Part shown: piece after piece, positions 1-7,073 of the stretch
How positions within the stretch are numbered: position 1 is the stretch's first letter
Layout: each line of letters opens with the position of its first letter
Origin: Burkholderiales bacterium
Lineage (GTDB): Bacteria; Pseudomonadota; Gammaproteobacteria; Burkholderiales; Burkholderiaceae_C
DNA length: 11,014 nucleotides
Assembly: GCA_006227785.1 (NCBI GenBank)
Contig: SBFU01000148.1
Coordinates: 1 to 11,014, forward strand
Reading direction: 5' to 3'
Notes under the pieces: generated by a model
The model's database searches: none
What the model was told of the DNA's origin: nothing
The model's input: the letters and a program-made list of their open reading frames with translations, nothing else
Position numbers and translations under genes: made by a program

Positions 1-34
1 TAGCAGCTGGCAAGTGGTCGACCCATCAGTCTGC

Positions 35-39
35 AGGAG
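35..39 (+). promoter_or_regulatory. Shine-Dalgarno AGGAG that bears on the Rieske start
   Basis: AGGAG lies only 1 nt before the ATG at 41 but 7 nt before the in-frame GTG at 47. The spacing favours GTG 47, which would give a very short Tat n-region (M-E-R-R). The ATG gives a more normal n-region but poor spacing. The choice stays open. Confidence 0.4.
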
Positions 40-40
40 A

Positions 41-763
41 ATGGCCGTGGAGAGGCGTGAGTTTGTCGAAGCATGTGCGCTGGGTGCGTCAGGTGCGATT
101 GCGCTGATGGGTCAGGCTGCGTGGGCGGCCCAGGTACGTCCCAAGTCCTATGAGCGGGTGCTGCTCGTCGATGAAGCTGGGAAGCCTTTGCGTGCCTCCA
201 GCTTGCGTCCGCAGACCAACTACCTGTTTCACTACCCCTTTGAGTCCACGCCGGTCTTTCTGCTGGATCTGGGCAAGCGCACCTCGCCGATCGTGCTGGA
301 GACAAAAGACAAGTCCAGGTACACATGGCCTGGTGGGGTCGGGTCCCGCTCCAGCATCGTGGCGTTTTCAGCCATTTGTGCGCACAAGTTGGTCTATCCC
401 ACCCGAGAACTGAGCTTCATCAGCTTTCGCAAGGGCGCTGCACTCAACCCGCAGACACCGAGCAAAGGCAACGACCTGATCCACTGTTGCGCGGACCACA
501 GCCAGTACGATCCCGCCAAGGGAGCCCAGGTGCTGAATGGCCCTGCTGATCAGCCCTTGTGCGCGATTCTGTTGGAACACAATGCCCGAGATGACAGCCT
601 GACCGCGACTGGAACACTCGGCGGTGAGCTGTTCGACGACTTCTTTCGCAAGTACGAAATGAAGCTGAGTCTGGAGGTTGGGCCAGGTGCCCGCCAAACC
701 GTCCGTGGACAGGGCGTGGTACGGGAACTGGAGCAGTTCTGCCGCAATCCGGTGCGTTGCTGA
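41..763 (+). CDS. Tat-exported Rieske [2Fe-2S] domain protein
   Basis: This is a small Rieske iron-sulfur protein, probably a periplasmic or membrane-anchored electron carrier; its partner is unknown. Numbered from the ATG at 41 (240 residues), a twin-arginine signal is visible at residues 4-9 (ERREFV), followed by a hydrophobic stretch to about residue 30 ending AWAAQ. The cluster ligands are C113-A-H115 and C150-A-D-H153, and a later NGPADQPL (166-173) matches the third Rieske loop. The second cysteine of the bc1-type CTHLGC box is replaced by V118, so the usual stabilising disulfide is absent. The start is uncertain: GTG 14, ATG 41 and GTG 47 are in frame, and the frame stays open to the left edge, so a longer or truncated gene cannot be excluded. 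The stop directly abuts the stop of the facing aminotransferase gene. Rieske identity is secure; the physiological role is not. Confidence 0.8.
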   Translation: MAVERREFVEACALGASGAIALMGQAAWAAQVRPKSYERVLLVDEAGKPLRASSLRPQTNYLFHYPFESTPVFLLDLGKRTSPIVLETKDKSRYTWPGGVGSRSSIVAFSAICAHKLVYPTRELSFISFRKGAALNPQTPSKGNDLIHCCADHSQYDPAKGAQVLNGPADQPLCAILLEHNARDDSLTATGTLGGELFDDFFRKYEMKLSLEVGPGARQTVRGQGVVRELEQFCRNPVRC

Positions 764-1945
764 TCAGAGCCTGGCCAGTCGCTGCAAGGCTTCGCGCAGC
801 GTTTCGTCACGCTTGGCAAAGCAGAACCGGATCACCTTCTGGTCAAACCCGTTCCCGTAGAAGGCCGACAGGGGAATGGCCGCGACGCCAACCTCCCGGG
901 TGAGCCATTGGCAGAACTCGGCTTCGGGCAGTTCTCTTTCAGGCACGGCCAAATCTTCAATGGATACGCACTGGAAGTAGGTGCCCTGGCCGGGCAACAA
1001 GCGAAAACGCGTGCGCCCCAGGCCTTCGCGGAACAAGTCCCGTTTGCGCTGGTAAAAGGCGGACAGCTCCAGGTAGGGCGCCGGGTTGGCCATGTAGGTT
1101 GCCAACGCATGCTGCATGGGCGTGTTCACCGTGAACACGTTGAACTGGTGGACCTTGCGGAACTCGGCCATCAGGGATGGCGGCGCGACCACGGTACCCA
1201 CCTTCCAGCCGGTCACATGGTAGGTCTTGCCAAAACTGCTGACAATGAACGCACGGGCTGCCAGGCCGGGATGGCGCGCCACGCTCTCGTGACGGTCACC
1301 GTCGTACACCATGTGCTCGTAAACCTCATCGCTGATGACCAGAATGTCAGTGGGGGCCAGCAGCTCGTTCAGGCGCTGCATGTCGGCCTTGTGCCAGACC
1401 TGCCCGCTCGGGTTGTGCGGGGTGTTGACCAGAATGGCCCGCGTGCGTGGGCCGATGGCTGCCGCGATGGCATCGAAATCGGGCCTGAAGCTGCCCGGTG
1501 TCAGCGGCACCCGCACCACCACTCCCCCTGCCAGCTCGATGTTGGGGACATAGCTGTCGTAGCAGGGTTCGAGAACGATCACTTCGTCACCGGGCTGGAC
1601 CACGCTCAGGATGGCCGTCAGCAAGGCCTGGGTCGCGCCTGCGGTGACTGTGATGCCGGCCTGTGGGTCGCATGTCAGGCCGTAAAGTGCCAGCATCTTG
1701 TCGGCCATGGCTTGCCTCAGCGGGGGCACGCCGGGCATCGGGGGGTATTGGTTGTGGCCGGCCAGCATGGCCTGGTGCACGGCCTCGATCAGCGCCGGGT
1801 CGCAGCCGAAATCGGGGAAGCCTTGTCCGAGGTTGACGGCGCCCGATTCGTTCGCCAGCGCGGACATGACCGTGAATATCGTCGTTCCCACCTGGGGCAG
1901 TCGGGATGGAACACGGGGTGTACGGGGGGCGATGGACTGGTTCAT
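764..1945 (-). CDS. ybdL: PLP-dependent methionine aminotransferase (YbdL/KAT type)
   Basis: This is a fold-type I, class I/II aminotransferase of 393 residues, closely resembling E. coli YbdL, which prefers methionine and aromatic amino acids with 2-oxo acids. It is a cytosolic enzyme with PLP. The family start LPQVGTTIFTVMSAL is at residues 16-30 and QGFPDF at 41-46. The NTPHNPSG loop is at 174-181 with N178, and D206 (SDEVYEH) should bind the pyridine nitrogen. The Schiff-base lysine is K240 in SSFGKTYHVTGWKVG, and R373 in IRFCFAK binds the substrate carboxylate. I chose ATG 1945 because family homology begins just after it. An upstream in-frame ATG at 2017 would overlap cysB by 17 nt. Neither has a well-placed Shine-Dalgarno; an AAGGA lies 16 nt before 1945. 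It follows cysB by 55 nt, which fits a role in methionine salvage (2-oxo-4-methylthiobutyrate transamination). Exact substrate preference is inferred. Confidence 0.9.
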   Translation of the reverse strand: MNQSIAPRTPRVPSRLPQVGTTIFTVMSALANESGAVNLGQGFPDFGCDPALIEAVHQAMLAGHNQYPPMPGVPPLRQAMADKMLALYGLTCDPQAGITVTAGATQALLTAILSVVQPGDEVIVLEPCYDSYVPNIELAGGVVVRVPLTPGSFRPDFDAIAAAIGPRTRAILVNTPHNPSGQVWHKADMQRLNELLAPTDILVISDEVYEHMVYDGDRHESVARHPGLAARAFIVSSFGKTYHVTGWKVGTVVAPPSLMAEFRKVHQFNVFTVNTPMQHALATYMANPAPYLELSAFYQRKRDLFREGLGRTRFRLLPGQGTYFQCVSIEDLAVPERELPEAEFCQWLTREVGVAAIPLSAFYGNGFDQKVIRFCFAKRDETLREALQRLARL

Positions 1946-2000
1946 GCTGGGTGACCGAGGGTCCTTCTTGTGTAACTGAAAGGCTGGCTCAGGCGGGCTG

Positions 2001-2945
2001 TCAGATGTCGTATTCATCGTGAGAGCCGGCCATGGCACGCAGAATGCCTTCCTTGCTCAGCCGGTCGCTGAGCAGTTCCGCAAAGCGGATCACGAACTGA
2101 CGCAGGTAGGTGCCACGCTTGAACGCCACGCGGGCCAGGTTGTGGCCGAAAAGGTGCGAGGCCGGGCGGGCGACCAGATCTGGCGACTGGTTTTCCCCCA
2201 GCACGGCCATTTCCGCCACAATCCCGACGCCCATGCCCAGCCGCACATAGGTCTTGATCACATCCGAATCAATGGCCTCCAGAACCACATTGGGTTGCAG
2301 TTGCCGCAGCGCAAACGCCTGATCGATCCGGCTGCGACCGGTGAAGCTGGGGTGGTAGGTCACCAGTGGAAGTTGCGCCAGATCCTCCAGCGTGATGCGA
2401 TCCCGTTCGAGCAGGGGATGCCCGAAAGGAAAGACCAGCATGTGCTGCCACTCATAGCAGGGCAGGGTGACCAGCTCGGGGTAGCGGGTCAGCGATTCGG
2501 TGGCCATGCCAATCTCGGCCACTTCCTCCAGCAGCATGCGTGCCACCTGGTCGGGTGAGCCCTGATGCAGGCTGACAGCGACTTTGGGATAGGCCTGCCG
2601 CAGCCTGGCCACCGGACCCGGCAGCACGTAGCGCGCCTGGGTGTGTGTGGTGGCGATGGACAAAGTGCCACTGTCCTGCGCGGAGTACTGATCGCCAATG
2701 CGCCGCAGGTTGTTCACCTCGCGCAGGATGATCTCGATGCTGCGCAACACCTGCTGCCCTGGCTCGGTGACCCGCTTGATGCGCTTGCCATGCCGGGCAA
2801 AAATTTCAATGCCCAGTTCGTCCTCCAGCTCGATGATCGCCTTGGACACGCCCGGCTGGGAGGTGTGCAGCGCCTTGGCCGCTTCGGTCAGGTTGAGGTT
2901 GCGGCGAACCGCCTCCTGAACGAACTTGAACTGGTGCAGGTTCAT
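2001..2945 (-). CDS. cysB: LysR-family transcriptional regulator CysB
   Basis: CysB activates genes for sulfate uptake and assimilation and cysteine synthesis, with N-acetylserine as inducer and sulfide or thiosulfate as anti-inducers. The protein has 314 residues, against about 324 in enterobacteria. The winged helix-turn-helix occupies about residues 1-60 (NLTEAAKALHTSQPGVSKAI), and the effector domain starts at about 90. The sulfate/effector-binding residues known from Klebsiella CysB are all present at the same numbers: T100, T102, Q103 (in TTHTQARYVLP), T149 and T202. This makes CysB, or its paralogue Cbl, much more likely than a generic LysR protein. Its ATG overlaps the cbiX stop in an ATGA, so translation is probably coupled and no separate Shine-Dalgarno is needed. 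It is the fourth gene of the lptF-lptG-cbiX-cysB-ybdL set. I see no promoter of its own. Confidence 0.93.
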   Translation of the reverse strand: MNLHQFKFVQEAVRRNLNLTEAAKALHTSQPGVSKAIIELEDELGIEIFARHGKRIKRVTEPGQQVLRSIEIILREVNNLRRIGDQYSAQDSGTLSIATTHTQARYVLPGPVARLRQAYPKVAVSLHQGSPDQVARMLLEEVAEIGMATESLTRYPELVTLPCYEWQHMLVFPFGHPLLERDRITLEDLAQLPLVTYHPSFTGRSRIDQAFALRQLQPNVVLEAIDSDVIKTYVRLGMGVGIVAEMAVLGENQSPDLVARPASHLFGHNLARVAFKRGTYLRQFVIRFAELLSDRLSKEGILRAMAGSHDEYDI

Positions 2946-3307
2946 CTCAGCGGCTCCAGGGCGATTCGGGCGAGCAATTCTGTCAGGCGACTGTCCTCGC
3001 CGGCGGCTGGCAGCTTGTCGATCGGTGTGGCAGGGTAAGCCACGCGCAGCTCGTCCAAGAGCAAGGGCAGATCTTCCCTGGCATGTTTTCCCATGCCGAA
3101 GAACAGGGGCAACACCCGCACACGGGTGGCTCCCGCTTCCACCAGCTCGCGAACCGCCGTTGTCAGATCGGGCTCGCTGAGCTCCAGGTAGGCGCAACGC
3201 ACCACGGCGCCAGGATCGGCGGCGGAAATGGCTGTCGCCACCGCCTCCACCGGTTGACGCCAGAGCGGATCTCGGGATCCGTGCGCAAACACCACAACAC
3301 CCAGCAT
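2942..3307 (-). CDS. cbiX: Small single-domain sirohydrochlorin chelatase (CbiX/SirB-like)
   Basis: The CbiX family inserts Co2+ or Fe2+ into sirohydrochlorin, for cobalamin or siroheme synthesis, in the cytosol. This copy has only 121 residues, the size of the short CbiX-S forms (about 120-145 residues) that work as homodimers; the two-domain CbiX-L and SirB are roughly twice as long. The two catalytic histidines are visible: H9 in VVFAHGSRDP and H75 in PLFFGMGKHAREDLP, matching the H10/H74 pair of the archaeal enzyme. The start is ATG 3307, 5 nt after the lptG stop, with GGAGG 8 nt upstream. Its stop overlaps the cysB ATG. Because it sits next to cysB, I infer iron insertion for siroheme (sulfite/nitrite reductase cofactor) rather than a cobalt role. 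Metal choice cannot be read from the sequence. Confidence 0.87.
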   Translation of the reverse strand: MLGVVVFAHGSRDPLWRQPVEAVATAISAADPGAVVRCAYLELSEPDLTTAVRELVEAGATRVRVLPLFFGMGKHAREDLPLLLDELRVAYPATPIDKLPAAGEDSRLTELLARIALEPLR

Positions 3308-3312
3308 GGGCA

Positions 3313-4431
3313 CTACCTCCGCAAAACCAGCCAGCCAAAAGCACCCAGCGAAACCACCGAATAAATCATGGCAGGCGAGGCTGCCGCCAGCCACGGTCGC
3401 CAGTCATTGAGGTTGCCGATGTAGCCGAACACGTTGTTCAGCAGGAAGAAGCTGATACCGATCATCACCCCGCCAAACACAAAACCGGTGATGCTGCCGG
3501 AGCGGAAGTGCAGGTAGGCAAACGGCAAGGCCAGCACCACCATCACAAGGCAGCTCAGGGGGTAAAAGACTTTGCGCCAGAACTCGATTTCGTAGCGTTG
3601 CGCCGTCTGGTTGTTGGCCTCCAGGTGACGCACATAGGCAAACAGGTCGGTGGTGCGCATGCGGTCAGGTCGAAGCAAGGCCACCGACACCATCTCGGCC
3701 GACAGCGAGCTCGGCCAGCGGAGTTGGTCTGGTTCCGTGTGGGCGATACGGGCGGAAGAAAGTCCTGCTGTGTCGAATTCCCGTCGTTGCACATTTCTCA
3801 GCGTCCAGGCTTCGTCCGGTTCGATCTGCCCGCTGACGGCGGTCATGGTCGATACCAGAAAACCCTGGTTGTCGAATTCGAAGATACGGATCTGGGACAG
3901 CTCACCCGAGGGAGTCATCGACTCGACGTTGACTGAAAAATTGCTGTACTCCTGGCGCTCCTTCAGCCAGGCGCCGGTCTGGCCACCCACCACCCGTCCC
4001 TGGTAACGTGCCTTGAGCAACTGAGCCGTCTTGTCGGCGACGGGGGCGAGGTAGTCGCCGACGGCAAAAGTGATCGCCACGAACACGACGCCCAGGCCGA
4101 GCATCATGCGCAGTGCACGCCAGGGTCCCAGGCCACTGGTCCGCAAAATGGTGTACTCGGAGCCCTGAGCCATTCGGGCCAGGACAAAAATGGAGCCGAT
4201 CAGCACCGCGATGGGCATCAGCTCGTAAATGCGGCTGGGAAGCAGCAGGCTGACATACAGCAGCGCGTGGCGCAACTCATATACCCGGTCCGGTTCGAGA
4301 CGTGAGGGTCTGCCCAGGGCGGTCAGTTCATCGACAAAATCAAAGAAAAAGAACAGGGACAGGAACGCGATGAGCACGAAACCCACCGCGGTGAAGATTT
4401 CCCGGTAGACCCAGCGCTGCAAGGTGTTCAT
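3313..4431 (-). CDS. lptG: LPS export ABC transporter permease LptG
   Basis: LptG is one of the two transmembrane subunits of LptB2FG, which extracts lipopolysaccharide from the outer leaflet of the inner membrane and passes it to LptC and the LptA bridge. The protein has 372 residues. There are three N-terminal membrane segments at about residues 12-35, 64-86 and 108-129, then a periplasmic beta-jellyroll region of about 135-275. Three more segments follow at about 286-308, 313-338 and 345-370. The cytoplasmic coupling stretch SEYTILRTSGLGPWR (91-105) carries E92, the position expected to contact LptB. I start at ATG 4431, which overlaps the lptF stop in an ATGA; an earlier in-frame start at 4518 would lie deep inside lptF. 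LptG rather than LptF is assigned by its position second in the pair and the MNTLQRWVYREI-type N terminus. lptB, lptA and lptC are not in the window. Confidence 0.93.
   Translation of the reverse strand: MNTLQRWVYREIFTAVGFVLIAFLSLFFFFDFVDELTALGRPSRLEPDRVYELRHALLYVSLLLPSRIYELMPIAVLIGSIFVLARMAQGSEYTILRTSGLGPWRALRMMLGLGVVFVAITFAVGDYLAPVADKTAQLLKARYQGRVVGGQTGAWLKERQEYSNFSVNVESMTPSGELSQIRIFEFDNQGFLVSTMTAVSGQIEPDEAWTLRNVQRREFDTAGLSSARIAHTEPDQLRWPSSLSAEMVSVALLRPDRMRTTDLFAYVRHLEANNQTAQRYEIEFWRKVFYPLSCLVMVVLALPFAYLHFRSGSITGFVFGGVMIGISFFLLNNVFGYIGNLNDWRPWLAAASPAMIYSVVSLGAFGWLVLRR
3316..3320 (-). promoter_or_regulatory. Shine-Dalgarno GGAGG of cbiX inside lptG
   Basis: GGAGG sits just before the lptG stop codon and 8 nt before the cbiX ATG at 3307. 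It fixes the cbiX start and rules out the longer in-frame reading that would run into lptG. Confidence 0.7.
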
Positions 4432-5546
4432 GCGGTCACACGCCCTTCCTGCGGTCCGCTGCTGCCACGTGAGAACAGCGAGCGCAAGCTCAGGTTGTGG
4501 TGCCTTGCCATCAACCAACCCAGCGCCAGGAAGAACACGGATCCGTGCAGCAGGAGCAGCATCGGACCGAGGCCGAGCATGCCGCTGCCGACCCAGCGTT
4601 GTCCCACATTCAGAAAGTTGAAGTAGACGATGAAGGCAAACAGGGTGAAGAACAGGTTCCCGCCCCGACCTGCCCGGGGATTGCTGACCGTGGTGGCCAC
4701 GGCAATCAGCACAAAGTTCAGTGCGGTCAATGCCACTCCGATGCGCCAGCCCAGTTCGCCCAGGTTTTCCTTGGTCGGATCCTTGAACAACTCCCAGGTG
4801 GATCGCGCCTTGCGGGCTCGCTCGCTTCTGCCGGAAATGCGGGTCGCGCCAATCTGTGCGCTGTATTCCTCGAACTCACTCACTTTCAGCTCGCCCGTCC
4901 TGTTGGTGTCCAGACGCTGTCCGTTGCTGAGGATCAGGAAGGGTTTGTCGCCCACAGCGTCAATGCGGCCGGACCGCGCCGAGGTGACGTTCTCGCTGCC
5001 GTCGTCCTCGACAGACGAGATGAAGATGTTGCGGCCCTCCGTTCCTTCGGCCGTGTCCCGGTCAATGAAGAATACCCGGCGTCCGCTTGAGGACTCCTGA
5101 AACTGCCCTGGCGCGACCCGGTCCAGGTCGCCTCTTTGCTCGAAGCGGTCCCTCAGGTCGTCGGTCTGCTGGTTGGACCAGGGCCATACAAACAGCACCA
5201 TCAACGTGATCACCACCAGTACCGGCCATGAAAACCGCATCACGGGCCTGAAGACATCAACCAGCGAACTGCCGCTGGAAAACCAGATGATCATCTCGCT
5301 GTCACGGTACATCCGCGACAGCGTCGAAACGATGGCGATGAACAGGGCCAGCGTCAGAATGGTCGGCATGCGCCCGAGCACGGTATAGCCCAGCACCAGC
5401 ATGACTTCTTCAGGATTCACACTGCCCTTGGACGCCAGGCCCAGCGTGCGGATCAGCAGCATCGTCAGGACGATGGTGAACAGGATGACCAGCGTGGCCC
5501 CGAAGGTTCGGGCCAACTCTCGTCGAATCGAAGAATGGAATAACAT
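4428..5546 (-). CDS. lptF: LPS export ABC transporter permease LptF
   Basis: LptF is the second membrane subunit of the LptB2FG lipopolysaccharide extractor. It has 372 residues, the same length as its partner LptG. It starts MLFHSSIRRELARTFG. Membrane segments are at about residues 15-36, 49-77 and 103-123, a periplasmic jellyroll at about 125-262, and further segments at about 266-286, 298-315 and 325-346. E84 in the coupling helix (RDSEMIIWFSSG) falls at the same number as the LptB-contacting glutamate of E. coli LptF. I chose ATG 5546 over an in-frame TTG at 5555 because the family N terminus begins there. There is no clear Shine-Dalgarno. The C-terminal tail after the last membrane segment is short and polar. 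As first gene of the minus-strand set, its promoter must lie in the 27-nt gap or inside pepA. Confidence 0.93.
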   Translation of the reverse strand: MLFHSSIRRELARTFGATLVILFTIVLTMLLIRTLGLASKGSVNPEEVMLVLGYTVLGRMPTILTLALFIAIVSTLSRMYRDSEMIIWFSSGSSLVDVFRPVMRFSWPVLVVITLMVLFVWPWSNQQTDDLRDRFEQRGDLDRVAPGQFQESSSGRRVFFIDRDTAEGTEGRNIFISSVEDDGSENVTSARSGRIDAVGDKPFLILSNGQRLDTNRTGELKVSEFEEYSAQIGATRISGRSERARKARSTWELFKDPTKENLGELGWRIGVALTALNFVLIAVATTVSNPRAGRGGNLFFTLFAFIVYFNFLNVGQRWVGSGMLGLGPMLLLLHGSVFFLALGWLMARHHNLSLRSLFSRGSSGPQEGRVTA

Positions 5547-5576
5547 GGGCGGCAAACGGCTGGAACCCCGATTATG
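5547..5576 (-). promoter_or_regulatory. Minimal divergent control region lptF / pepA
   Basis: Only 27 nt (5547-5573) separate the start codons of lptF and pepA, so promoters for one or both genes must reach into the opposite coding region. On the minus strand CATAAT (5576-5571), one base off the -10 consensus, overlaps the pepA ATG and would give lptF a short leader, but no good -35 is found 16-18 nt upstream. On the plus strand TAACAT (5541-5546) is a weak -10 candidate for pepA, also without a good -35. These are guesses from motif similarity only. Confidence 0.3.
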
Positions 5577-7073
5577 AACTTTGAACTCAAGGCCCTCGCG
5601 GCCAAACAGATTGCAGACCTGAATGCCGATGCCCTGATCGTGCTGGTGCCCGACGCGCCGGATGGGTCAGCGGGTGGGAGTGAACTGCAAGCCCTCCTCA
5701 AACCGGCGTTGGCCGACGGGCAGCTGGAGGAGGGTGCAGGCAAGACGTTGATGTGCTATCCGGCTCCAGGGTTCAAGGCCAGGCGTCTGGTTCTGGTGCG
5801 CTGCAACGAGGGCAAACCGGTCGCCGTCCGCAAGGCTGTTGCCGGCGCCATGTCGCAACTCAGGCATCCGGGTGTTCGCCGCGTCGGGCTGGTGACCCAT
5901 TTGTTGAACCTGAACCCGGCGAGCCTGGCCGGCGCCATTTCCGCCATCGCCGAGGCCACCTACGTTTTCACCACCACCAAGCCGACGGCCAAAGCCCGCC
6001 ACCTTCAGCGCTGCACGGTCGTGGCCGACAAGGTAGACCACCTGCGACAAGGGCTGCAGCTGGGTCGCGCGCGGGTGGCCGGCATCGAGTTGGCCCGCGA
6101 ATGGGCGAACCGGCCAGCCAACCACGCGACGCCAGGCATGCTCGCGGATGCGGCCCGCAAGCTCGGCCGCGCCGCCGGATTCAAGACCCAGGTCCTGGGA
6201 CCTCGCGAGGTAGAAAACCTGGGCATGGGCGCCTTTCTGGCCGTTGCCCGCGGTTCTGCGCAGCCTCTGCGCTTCATCGTCATGGAGTACCAAGGTGCCT
6301 CGAAAGGCGATGCGCCGGTCGTTCTGGTGGGCAAAGGCATCACCTTTGACACCGGCGGCATCTCGATCAAGCCCGCCGCCGGCATGGATGAAATGAAGTT
6401 CGACATGGGAGGCGCCGCCAGCGTGCTGGGCACCTTTGCCGCCTTGGCCGAGCTGCGACCGCGCCTCAACGTGGTGGGCCTGGTCCCTGCCTGTGAGAAC
6501 ATGCCCGACGGCCACGCCATCAAGCCCGGCGATGTGGTGACGAGCATGAGCGGTCAGACCATCGAGATTCTCAACACCGACGCCGAAGGCCGCCTCATCC
6601 TCTGTGATGCACTGACCTATGCCGCGCGCTACAAGCCCCGCACCGTCATCGACATTGCCACGCTGACCGGTGCCTGCGTGATCGCCCTCGGTGGCGTGCG
6701 ATCCGGCCTGTTCAGCGCTGACGACGAACTGGCAGCACATCTGCAGGCAGCCGGAGAAAGTGCGCTGGATCCGTGCTGGAGAATGCCGCTGGACGACGAC
6801 TATGCAGAGGGGCTCAAGTCCAATTTTGCCGACATGGGCAACGTGGCCGGCCGCGAAGCTGGGTCCGTCACGGCCGCCAAGTTTCTGCAAAAGTTCACCA
6901 AGGGCCTGCGCTGGGCCCATCTGGATATCGCTGGAACGGCCTGGAAGAGCGGTGCCGCCAAGGGCGCGACGGGACGACCGGTGGCGCTCTTGCTGGAATA
7001 CCTGCTGGCAGAAGCCGAGCGCACACCGGCCGCAGGGGCATCCAGAGCGAAGCGTGCTGCGACCAGAAAATGA
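5574..7073 (+). CDS. pepA: Leucyl aminopeptidase PepA (M17 family)
   Basis: PepA is a cytosolic hexameric two-metal aminopeptidase that removes N-terminal residues, leucine preferred, from peptides. In E. coli it also binds DNA as an accessory factor. The protein has 499 residues, close to the E. coli 503. An N-terminal macro-like domain covers about residues 1-160 and the catalytic M17 domain about 165-480. Metal ligands are K254 and D259 (VGKGITFDTGG), D277 (KFDMGG), and D336 and E338 in the NTDAEGRL signature (334-341). The catalytic residues K266 and R340 are also present; all are offset by 16 from the E. coli numbering. The C-terminal tail after about residue 480 is rich in Ala, Arg and Lys. 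No good Shine-Dalgarno precedes ATG 5574. Its stop overlaps the holC start by ATGA, and it diverges from lptF as in E. coli. Confidence 0.96.
   Translation: MNFELKALAAKQIADLNADALIVLVPDAPDGSAGGSELQALLKPALADGQLEEGAGKTLMCYPAPGFKARRLVLVRCNEGKPVAVRKAVAGAMSQLRHPGVRRVGLVTHLLNLNPASLAGAISAIAEATYVFTTTKPTAKARHLQRCTVVADKVDHLRQGLQLGRARVAGIELAREWANRPANHATPGMLADAARKLGRAAGFKTQVLGPREVENLGMGAFLAVARGSAQPLRFIVMEYQGASKGDAPVVLVGKGITFDTGGISIKPAAGMDEMKFDMGGAASVLGTFAALAELRPRLNVVGLVPACENMPDGHAIKPGDVVTSMSGQTIEILNTDAEGRLILCDALTYAARYKPRTVIDIATLTGACVIALGGVRSGLFSADDELAAHLQAAGESALDPCWRMPLDDDYAEGLKSNFADMGNVAGREAGSVTAAKFLQKFTKGLRWAHLDIAGTAWKSGAAKGATGRPVALLLEYLLAEAERTPAAGASRAKRAATRK

Noticed and set aside
3..107. Possible tail of an upstream plus-strand gene overlapping the Rieske start (frame open to the TGA at 105-107)
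   Set aside because: The 34 visible codons are not recognisable and would overlap the Tat signal coding region; too short to judge from this window.
908..1954. 348-codon plus-strand open frame opposite ybdL
   Set aside because: The minus-strand frame encodes a full aminotransferase with all catalytic residues; the plus-strand product looks like its antisense shadow.
2001..3344. Long N-terminal extension of CysB (about 130 residues before ATG 2945)
   Set aside because: The extension is cbiX read out of frame. LysR proteins start directly at the helix-turn-helix, which begins at ATG 2945.
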